Part shown: in pieces, positions 1-5,404 of the stretch
How positions within the stretch are numbered: position 1 is the first letter of the stretch
Layout: every line of letters begins with the position of its first letter
The notes under the pieces: model-generated
Database searches by the model: none
Told to the model about the DNA's origin: nothing
Seen by the model: the letters and a program-made list of their open reading frames with translations, nothing else
NCBI GenBank assembly: GCA_023142175.1
Contig: JAGLJX010000177.1
Span: 1 to 5,404 of the forward strand
Direction: 5' to 3'
Source: Emcibacter sp.
GTDB taxonomy: Bacteria; Pseudomonadota; Alphaproteobacteria; Sphingomonadales; Emcibacteraceae
Length of the DNA: 5,404 nt
Made by a program: the position numbers and the translations under genes

Positions 1-107
1 ATATATTAAACAGCGCAAAAAAAGGGTAGTCGAAAAATTGTTAAGTGGTTGAACTTATAGTTCTATTTATCAGTTTTCGGCAAGCATAACAAAGAAGATA
101 ACTACGC
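1..107 (+). promoter_or_regulatory. Leader region upstream of the alpha-glucosidase gene, with possible promoter and small palindrome
   Basis: This AT-rich stretch shows no supportable gene. A weak ribosome-binding site, AAAGAAG at 91-97, lies 10 bases before the ATG at 108. A possible -35 element, TTGTTA at 38-43, is followed 17 bases later by TTCTAT at 61-66, a poor match to a -10 box. A perfect inverted repeat, GAACT-TAT-AGTTC at 51-63, overlaps the putative spacer and -10 and could be an operator half-site pair. Its arms are only 5 bp, so chance is a real explanation. I see no LacI-type sugar-regulator palindrome centred on CG. The end of an upstream gene may lie just outside the window. 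Confidence 0.3.
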
Positions 108-1727
108 ATGACGAATACATCTTGGTGGAACAGCGCCGTAATTTATCAGGTTTATCCCCGCAGTCTAATGGACAGCAATGGCGATGGCATTGGTGATATA
201 CCCGGCATCATAAGCAAGCTGGACTATATAAAAAGCCTTGGTGTTGACGCCATCTGGATATCACCCTTCTTTAAATCCCCCATGAAAGACTTCGGTTACG
301 ATATTGCCGATTACCGGGATATTGACCCGCTGTTTGGAACGCTTGATGATTTCGATGACCTGATAAAGCAGGCTCATAAAAAAGATTTAAAAGTGATCAT
401 TGATCAGGTTCTCAGCCATACATCCGACCAACACGCTTGGTTTCAGGAAAGCCGCAAAAGCCGCGATAATGAAAAAGCCGACTGGTATGTATGGGCCGAT
501 GCCAAGGACAATGATGAAATGCCCAATAACTGGCTGGCCATATTTGGCGGCTCGGCATGGCAATGGGATGATAATCGCGAACAATATTACATGCATAACT
601 TCCTGACCAATCAACCCGACCTGAATTACCATAGTGACGGATTGCGACACCAAATTTTACAGGAAGTTGAATTCTGGCTTGAACGTGGCGTTGATGGCTT
701 TCGACTTGATGCCATCAATTACTGCTATCATGATCAGGAATTACGCGACAATCCCATCAAACCCTTGAGTGAGAGGCGGGGCCGTGGGTTTAGTCCCGAC
801 AATCCTTACGCTGCACAATATCATATTTATGATAATGACCGCCCGGAGACATTAGCGTTTCTGGAAGATCTGCGGAAATTGATTGATCGCTACCCTGAAG
901 TAATGACCGTGGGAGAACTCAATACCGAGAATTCCCTAAAAACGATTTCTGAATATACCGCAGATAACAAACGTCTTCATATGGCCTATAGCTTTGAGTT
1001 GCTGGTTGATGAATTCTCTGGTCCTCACATCAGGAAAACCGTAGAAGATCAAATATCACTGATGAACGGCGGTACTGCTTGCTGGGCCATCAGCAACCAT
1101 GATGTTATTCGGGTGCTGAGCCGATGGGGTGGTGATAATCCAGATCCTGAAATGGCAAAAATGCTGACCTCTCTGCTATGCTCCCTGCCGGGAACAATTT
1201 GCAGCTACCAGGGGGAGGAGCTGGGCCTGACTCAGGTCGAGATTCTTCGGGATCAATTAAGAGATCCCTTTGGTATTAAATTTTGGCCGGAATTTAAAGG
1301 CCGTGATGGCTGCCGTACCCCTATGCCTTGGGATTCCAAAAAATCCGCTGGTGGGTTTACGGAAGGTACGCCTTGGTTGCCGGTGCCAAATGAACATCTT
1401 GCGCGGGCGGTGGACAAACAGGAAGTTGATCCTGATTCTACTTTAAACTATTACCGAAGCTTCCTGAAATGGCGCAAGCAACATGATTCTCTTCTATATG
1501 GCAACATTCGTTTTATAGATAGCGAGCCGGAGACATTGGCCTTCAGTCGCAATGGGAAAGATCAGGCAGTTTACGCCTGCTTTAACCTATCGGCACAGCC
1601 CAAACCCATGACTTTGCCCAATAACATCAGCCTCTGTAGCCAGCCGGGACAAAATCCTACACCCGAAATAGGTGAAGGCGGCCAGTTTACCCTGCCGCCT
1701 TACGGCATATTATTCGGCACCTCTTAA
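108..1727 (+). CDS. GH13 alpha-glucosidase (maltase-like, probably subfamily 23 type), cytoplasmic
   Basis: This 539-residue protein is a retaining alpha-glucosidase of glycoside hydrolase family 13. It should cleave terminal glucose from maltose and short malto-oligosaccharides. The N-terminus starts directly with W-W-N-S-A-V-I-Y-Q-V-Y-P-R-S, as usual in the family, which supports the ATG at 108 and argues against a signal peptide. The (beta/alpha)8 barrel motifs are in order: D-S-N-G-D-G-I-G-D (22-30), D99 to H104 (region I, D-Q-V-L-S-H), Q-P-D-L-N (169-173), G-F-R-L-D with nucleophile D201, V-G-E with acid/base E270, and N-H-D with transition-state stabiliser D332. The C-terminal beta domain follows from about residue 460. 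A202 follows the nucleophile. In this family small residues there go with alpha-1,4 preference and Val with oligo-1,6-glucosidases, so I predict alpha-1,4. Length is typical and the gene looks intact. It converges on the enolase-family gene, with 3 bp between stops. Subfamily assignment is from memory of motifs. Confidence 0.95.
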   Translation: MTNTSWWNSAVIYQVYPRSLMDSNGDGIGDIPGIISKLDYIKSLGVDAIWISPFFKSPMKDFGYDIADYRDIDPLFGTLDDFDDLIKQAHKKDLKVIIDQVLSHTSDQHAWFQESRKSRDNEKADWYVWADAKDNDEMPNNWLAIFGGSAWQWDDNREQYYMHNFLTNQPDLNYHSDGLRHQILQEVEFWLERGVDGFRLDAINYCYHDQELRDNPIKPLSERRGRGFSPDNPYAAQYHIYDNDRPETLAFLEDLRKLIDRYPEVMTVGELNTENSLKTISEYTADNKRLHMAYSFELLVDEFSGPHIRKTVEDQISLMNGGTACWAISNHDVIRVLSRWGGDNPDPEMAKMLTSLLCSLPGTICSYQGEELGLTQVEILRDQLRDPFGIKFWPEFKGRDGCRTPMPWDSKKSAGGFTEGTPWLPVPNEHLARAVDKQEVDPDSTLNYYRSFLKWRKQHDSLLYGNIRFIDSEPETLAFSRNGKDQAVYACFNLSAQPKPMTLPNNISLCSQPGQNPTPEIGEGGQFTLPPYGILFGTS

Positions 1728-1730
1728 AAC

Positions 1731-2930
1731 TTATTTGCTTGTCCTGAGGACGGCATCCTTGCGCCTGAAGACTTCAGGTTTTAAGTCCGTTCCCAAACCC
1801 GCACCTTCCGGCGGCGCGATCATACCGTCTTTCACCACCGGCAGAACTTCCATAACTTCTGCGTACCATCCGGTATAAAGTGCGCGCACAGATTCCTGTA
1901 TCACCGCATTGGGCGCATTTAATGACAGATGGCATGATGCGGTAAAGACTACCGGCCCCGTGCAGTCATGGGGTGCGAGTGGGAGGTGATAGGCTTCCGC
2001 CATGGTCGCTATCTTTTTGGCTTCCGAAATGCCGCCGACCCAGCCGAGATCAGGCATGATAAAATCTGCGGCATTGCGTTCCATTAAATCCTTATAACCC
2101 CAACGGGTGGCTATGGTTTCGCTGGCGGTAACCGGAATATTGGTTCGGGCGCGAAACTCTTCGACGGCGGCAAAACTGTCCATCTTGACCGGGTCTTCAA
2201 TCCAGAAGGGATTATAGGGTTCCAATGCCTTCGAAATTTTAATGGCGGTGGGCAAATTCCACAGGGAATGACATTCCACCATGATGTCCATCTTGTCGCC
2301 TACGGCTTTACGGATTTTCTCGAAAGGCTCCAAAGCCTGTTTAAGATGCTCTGTGGAAATGGACTGACCATTATTATCTTCTGCGGCAAAATCAAACGGC
2401 CATATTTTCATGGCTGTAATACCCTGATCCAGCAAACTCAAAGCCAATTCATCGGCTCGATTCAAAAATGCGTCCAGATCCTCATAGGGGCCTTGGGCGT
2501 CCCCCGCAGGCAGACCAAAATTACCTGTGCTTTGACCTTCACTTGAGCGAATATACTCATAACCGGCACAGGTATTATAGGTACGGATAGAGTCACGGCT
2601 CTTGCCGCCCAAAAGCTGATAGATGGGTTGATTTGTCGCCTTGCCCCATATATCCCACAGCGCAATATCAACCGCCGAATTACCGCGCATCTCTACGCCG
2701 CTGCTTCTGAAACCCAGATAGCCGTATAATTCACGCCAGTGCATATCAACCTGTAGCGGGTCTTTGCCCAGCAGATAGGGCGCCACTGTTTCATGGATAT
2801 AGGCTTCCACCGCCTGTGGCCCCATGAAGGTTTCCCCAAGGCCGACGATGCCTGCATCCGTATGCACCCGCACCCAGCAGAGATTGCCATATTCCGTCAA
2901 TCGCAATGTTTCTATCTTAGTGATTTTCAT
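1731..2930 (-). CDS. Mandelate racemase/muconate lactonizing enzyme family protein (enolase superfamily), putative sugar-acid dehydratase or cycloisomerase
   Basis: This 399-residue protein has the two-part enolase-superfamily fold: a capping domain (about 1-125, starting M-K-I-T-K-I-E-T) and a (beta/alpha)8 barrel. Members abstract the proton alpha to a carboxylate using Mg2+, usually dehydrating or isomerising sugar acids. Visible active-site candidates are K175 (M-K-I-W-P-F-D), E219-x-H221 (V-E-C-H-S), E245 (I-E-D-P), E271 (S-E-T), D294 (M-P-D) and H321 (A-P-H-D-C-T-G-P). E219, E245 and E271 fit the three metal ligands; H321 and H221 fit acid/base roles, as in the galactonate-dehydratase-like group. 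The substrate cannot be told from sequence; dehydratase and lactone or anhydrosugar cycloisomerase are both possible. The start ATG overlaps the upstream SDR stop (TGATG), so translation is probably coupled. A G-run at 2943-2947 lies 12 bases upstream. It is the last gene of the minus-strand operon. Family is sure, reaction is not. Confidence 0.9.
   Translation of the reverse strand: MKITKIETLRLTEYGNLCWVRVHTDAGIVGLGETFMGPQAVEAYIHETVAPYLLGKDPLQVDMHWRELYGYLGFRSSGVEMRGNSAVDIALWDIWGKATNQPIYQLLGGKSRDSIRTYNTCAGYEYIRSSEGQSTGNFGLPAGDAQGPYEDLDAFLNRADELALSLLDQGITAMKIWPFDFAAEDNNGQSISTEHLKQALEPFEKIRKAVGDKMDIMVECHSLWNLPTAIKISKALEPYNPFWIEDPVKMDSFAAVEEFRARTNIPVTASETIATRWGYKDLMERNAADFIMPDLGWVGGISEAKKIATMAEAYHLPLAPHDCTGPVVFTASCHLSLNAPNAVIQESVRALYTGWYAEVMEVLPVVKDGMIAPPEGAGLGTDLKPEVFRRKDAVLRTSK
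1764..1782 (+). terminator. Possible weak intrinsic terminator for the alpha-glucosidase transcript, inside the opposing gene
   Basis: CCTGAAG-A-CTTCAGG is a perfect inverted repeat at 1764-1778. As RNA it would fold with a 6-bp stem and a 3-base loop. It is followed on the plus strand by TTTT (1779-1782). It starts 36 bases after the GH13 stop codon and lies antisense to the last codons of the enolase-family gene. The short U-run and moderate stem make it a weak candidate. It lacks a U-run on the minus strand, so it would not terminate the opposing operon. A smaller hairpin, TGCCG-CCTTA-CGGCA at 1693-1707, lies just inside the GH13 gene. Confidence 0.3.
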
Positions 2931-3670
2931 CAGTTTGCACTACCCCCGATATTAACGCCAAGGCCGCCGTCCACCCGTATTTCCTGTCCATTGATGAAAC
3001 GGCATTTATCCCCGCAGAGAAAGGCAATAAGCTCGCCCACTTCCTGTGGTTGACCGATGCGCCCGGTCAGGTGGCTTGCATTAAGTTCGGCCATCATGGC
3101 ATCGGGGTCAGCGGCTTCGCCCAAGGCTTTGTGTAGCATGGGGGTATCAATGGTTCCCGGACATACCGAAACAGACCGGATTCGGGGCGAGAAATCAATG
3201 GCGATGGAACGGGTCAGTCCCAAAAGCGCGGCTTTACTCGTAGCATAGGCCGCCACATTGGGCTGCGCGACAAAGGACTGTACACTGGCGACATTTATAA
3301 CGATGCCGCCACCCGACATGAGCGGGATCGCGTATTTGGCACAAAGAAACGGCGCCTTGACATTAACATCCATGACCAGATCCCATTGTTCTTCAGAAAG
3401 ATCAACGGCGGAGCCATAGGACAGAACACCGGCATTATTGATAAGACAATCAATGGAGCTATATTCTTTCGCAATAGCCTGAAAGACATTTTCGATTTCG
3501 CCGGCATTTCTGAGGTCACAATGGAAAAATTCGGCTTGGGTTGGCGTACCTGCCTCGAAATCGGTCAGACCAAGGACAATGACCTTATAATGCTCTCTCT
3601 CCAGGATTTTAACGGTCGACAAACCGATTCCTGTTGTGCCACCGGTGACCACTGCTATTTTACGGCTCAT
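2930..3670 (-). CDS. Short-chain dehydrogenase/reductase (SDR), classical type
   Basis: This 246-residue protein is a classical NAD(P)-dependent SDR with a Rossmann fold. The cofactor motif T-G-G-T-T-G-I-G occupies residues 9-16, followed by C-D-L at 51-53, N-N-A-G at 78-81, the catalytic tetrad N104, S129, Y142 and K146 (Y-A-T-S-K), and P-G-T-I-D-T-P at 171-177. The C-terminus ends in the usual V-D-G-G-L segment. Length is standard and there is no signal peptide, so it is cytoplasmic. The start at 3670 fits because the first beta strand begins at residue 4. A weak purine-rich site (GAATGAGA) precedes it, overlapping the end of the esterase-GH14 gene, whose stop is only 9 bp upstream. Pairing with an enolase-superfamily enzyme is typical of non-phosphorylative sugar oxidation pathways, where SDRs act as sugar or 2-keto-3-deoxy-sugar-acid dehydrogenases. 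That role is inferred; SDR substrate cannot be read from motifs. The cofactor choice between NAD and NADP is not clear. Confidence 0.93.
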   Translation of the reverse strand: MSRKIAVVTGGTTGIGLSTVKILEREHYKVIVLGLTDFEAGTPTQAEFFHCDLRNAGEIENVFQAIAKEYSSIDCLINNAGVLSYGSAVDLSEEQWDLVMDVNVKAPFLCAKYAIPLMSGGGIVINVASVQSFVAQPNVAAYATSKAALLGLTRSIAIDFSPRIRSVSVCPGTIDTPMLHKALGEAADPDAMMAELNASHLTGRIGQPQEVGELIAFLCGDKCRFINGQEIRVDGGLGVNIGGSAN

Positions 3671-3679
3671 TTTAAAGTC

Positions 3680-5404
3680 TCATTCTTTTGAAGTTTTGAT
3701 AAGTTTCTGAAAACGGGCTTTGCCGATTTCATTATCGGTAACATTATCAACCCGAAGGACCGTAATGCCGTTAAGGGAATGATTGCCGTAAGCCTTATCT
3801 ATATTGTCCCAACCATGTTGAGTTGCGATACCATGAGCCATAGCATTTTCACCCTTGATGGTAATGCCAACATCATTGGCCGCCGTTGCCACATACCGAA
3901 GCAGGGTTCTGGCCTGTGAATATATCATTCGGCCATTTTCTTCTTCTACATCATCGCTTTCCAGATTTGTGAAATGCAGGGCGACTTTACGTTTTCCCTT
4001 ATATTCATTGACCAGATTAATGATTTTTCCATAACCATAACCCGATGATCTATGGGTGTAATCGCTACTTGTCGGAACCATTCCTACTGCCATTTCTGTT
4101 ATTCTGGGATGAGGGGCATTGAGTGACATTTGCCAGTGAATTCCCGCGATTTTAAGTCCCAGCTCAACATCCGCGAATGGCCCGTCAAATGCCAGAATAG
4201 CGGCATCAAGCATTCTTCTGCCATGATCAAGAAGTGAATCATGATACCAGTCCATAAAATCGCGACCATATTGAGTATTCACATATTCTTTTGCCTGAAC
4301 AAAATCATTAGCTCTGCCATCTTCGGGTGTTCCATCATCGGGCGGGGTAATTTCAGATATATTCTGATGGTCAGCTCCCCAAGCCCCATTGACTTTTTCC
4401 AATGAGCCATATTTCTGGACTATGTATTTACCAAAGTCCTTAACAGCCGACGGGCTATAGGCCTGAAAACATCCTCTTGTGGGAAAATCGCATATGACAT
4501 CATTGGGCGTATAGGCCGGATAACGCAATTCACCCGATGCACCCATGCTGATGTTTATTTCATCCATGATATGCGCTTTTGATGCATATCTTTCCTCAAA
4601 GGCATTCATAAATTCAATATATTGCGGGATGACATATTCATCCTGCCACAGAGATACGGCTTCAATATTCAGAGCGCCATTCTCCCCCTGATAATGCATA
4701 TCATCGCTCGTAATGCCCTTGTCTTCGAAATGCGACCATATCCATGTGGGAATCGGCACATTGCACGTTCCCCCCGGATAACCACCACAACCATGAAATG
4801 ACATAATGGGTACGATGCGCAGGTCCGCGGCCTCTATCTCATCAAAGATCTTGTCAAAATATGCCCATTCAAATTTGTTATCCCCAGTTCTTTCCAGACC
4901 CCACCAAACATCAACAGATACAGCACCAACGCCCATATCCTTTGCCATTCTGATTTGTCGTCTGAATGTTTCCCATTGTGCCTCATCCTCTTTCATATCC
5001 AAAGGAGCCATCACATTTGCCGTGAAACGCTGCTTCTTTTTAAGAAGGAATGACAGCGGTATATCAAGACGCTTTGTCCAGGAAACCTCACTATGTTCCT
5101 CGCCCTCAAATTTTCTGGTGATCCAGTTTTTTGAGCTATAGCCCAATGATTCCATCACCGCATCCACCCTGTCCTGATGGGGTTCATAATAGGCATCCAG
5201 CGTTTCCGTGCCGAAATCAAAATAGACTTTATGGTTTCCGGGTTTAGGGAGATTTTCCGCCAGATATTTAACAAAATTACTGGATGTTGCCGGAACATCA
5301 AATGACAGGCTTATGGGCCAATGTGTTGAGATGGCCCCTATGCCCTGAAATACATCAGGATATTTGGCCAAAGCATAGATGGATATAAGCCCGCCCATGC
5401 TGGA
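3680..5404 (-). CDS. Esterase-type alpha/beta hydrolase domain fused to a family 14 glycosylhydrolase (beta-amylase-like); 5' end outside window
   Basis: The reading frame is open to the window edge, so the true start lies beyond 5404. An internal ATG at 5398 is not the start, because it sits within the serine-nucleophile motif S-S-M-G-G; the nucleophile is AGC at 5399-5401. Residues are numbered from that Met. Residues 1-120 are the C-terminal half of a PF00756-type esterase: G-T-E-T-L-D (63-68, likely holding the triad acid), G-E-E-H-S-E with probable triad H102, and a final L-D-I-P-L-S-F-L-L helix. After a K-K-K-Q-R linker, residues 125-572 are a bacterial-type GH14 barrel: D-V-W-W-G (163-167), F-H-G-C-G-G (201-206), N-V-P-I-P (213-217), G-A-S-G-E-L-R-Y-P with general acid E290, K-Y-G-S-L (329-333), G-I-H-W-Q-M (419-424), F-T-N-L-E with general base E480, and G-E-N-A (516-519). 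No starch-binding CBM20 follows. Residues 207-210 read Y-P-G-G where N-V-G-D is expected. It appears to lead the SDR and enolase-family operon in this window. Localisation is unknown because the N-terminus is missing. Confidence 0.9.
   Translation of the reverse strand, partial: SSMGGLISIYALAKYPDVFQGIGAISTHWPISLSFDVPATSSNFVKYLAENLPKPGNHKVYFDFGTETLDAYYEPHQDRVDAVMESLGYSSKNWITRKFEGEEHSEVSWTKRLDIPLSFLLKKKQRFTANVMAPLDMKEDEAQWETFRRQIRMAKDMGVGAVSVDVWWGLERTGDNKFEWAYFDKIFDEIEAADLRIVPIMSFHGCGGYPGGTCNVPIPTWIWSHFEDKGITSDDMHYQGENGALNIEAVSLWQDEYVIPQYIEFMNAFEERYASKAHIMDEINISMGASGELRYPAYTPNDVICDFPTRGCFQAYSPSAVKDFGKYIVQKYGSLEKVNGAWGADHQNISEITPPDDGTPEDGRANDFVQAKEYVNTQYGRDFMDWYHDSLLDHGRRMLDAAILAFDGPFADVELGLKIAGIHWQMSLNAPHPRITEMAVGMVPTSSDYTHRSSGYGYGKIINLVNEYKGKRKVALHFTNLESDDVEEENGRMIYSQARTLLRYVATAANDVGITIKGENAMAHGIATQHGWDNIDKAYGNHSLNGITVLRVDNVTDNEIGKARFQKLIKTSKE

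Noticed and set aside
1693..1707. TGCCG-CCTTA-CGGCA hairpin as a terminator for the minus-strand operon
   Set aside because: The stem is only 5 bp. On the minus strand it is followed by GGGTAAAC, with no U-run.
3386..3691. Plus-strand 101-residue open frame opposite the SDR gene
   Set aside because: It is antisense to the SDR motifs, has no recognisable domain, and is explained by the codon structure of the real gene.
4770..4775. Frameshift at the six-C run in the GH14 loop region
   Set aside because: Conserved motifs F-H-G-C-G-G before and C-N-V-P-I-P after the run are in the same frame and at the normal spacing, so the altered loop is substitution, not an indel.
5007..5011. A separate GH14 gene starting at the Met near residue 130
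   Set aside because: The frame is continuous from the esterase domain. The only purine-rich stretch (AAAAAGAAG) is over 20 bases from that ATG, too far for a normal ribosome-binding site, and no stop or intergenic gap separates the domains.
4806..5141. Plus-strand 111-residue open frame opposite the GH14 domain
   Set aside because: It lies antisense to strongly conserved beta-amylase motifs, its product has no recognisable features, and it has no convincing ribosome-binding site. It is a shadow frame.
3680..5398. Taking the ATG at 5398 as the true start of the esterase-GH14 gene
   Set aside because: The frame stays open to the window edge with S-S directly before M-G-G, which is the esterase nucleophile motif. 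Starting at that Met would cut off the catalytic serine, so the gene is partial in this window.

Overview
The window suggests a carbohydrate-degrading Gram-negative bacterium, probably a proteobacterium. This rests on the family types, short spacers and moderate GC content. The taxon cannot be named from the sequence. No RNA gene, insertion sequence, CRISPR array or long repeat was seen.

Layout: bases 1-107 are a short AT-rich leader. A plus-strand GH13 alpha-glucosidase gene follows (108-1727). The rest is a tightly packed minus-strand operon, read from the right edge leftwards. Its genes are (i) a long gene cut by the window end, encoding an alpha/beta-hydrolase (esterase-type) domain fused in frame to a family 14 glycosylhydrolase (beta-amylase) domain (3680 to beyond 5404); (ii) a short-chain dehydrogenase/reductase (2930-3670); and (iii) an enolase-superfamily sugar-acid dehydratase or cycloisomerase-like protein (1731-2930). 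The operon spacers are 9 bp and then a 1-base TGATG overlap. The GH13 and enolase genes converge, with 3 bp between their stop codons.

Reading of the locus: the GH13 enzyme should release glucose from short alpha-1,4-glucosides. The GH14 domain resembles bacterial enzymes that release maltose from alpha-glucans, and the two would make a simple chain from polymer or oligomer to glucose. The fused esterase domain, and the co-transcribed oxidoreductase and enolase-superfamily pair typical of sugar to sugar-acid pathways, do not belong to ordinary starch use. They hint at an acylated or otherwise modified glucan or glycoside as the real substrate. That is inference.

The most unusual item is the esterase-GH14 fusion. 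It keeps both catalytic glutamates, but the flexible loop that normally reads G-G-N-V-G-D reads G-G-Y-P-G-G, so the catalytically important loop aspartate (Asp101 in soybean beta-amylase) is missing. The inner-loop region is also altered. This points to changed specificity or mechanism rather than a standard beta-amylase.
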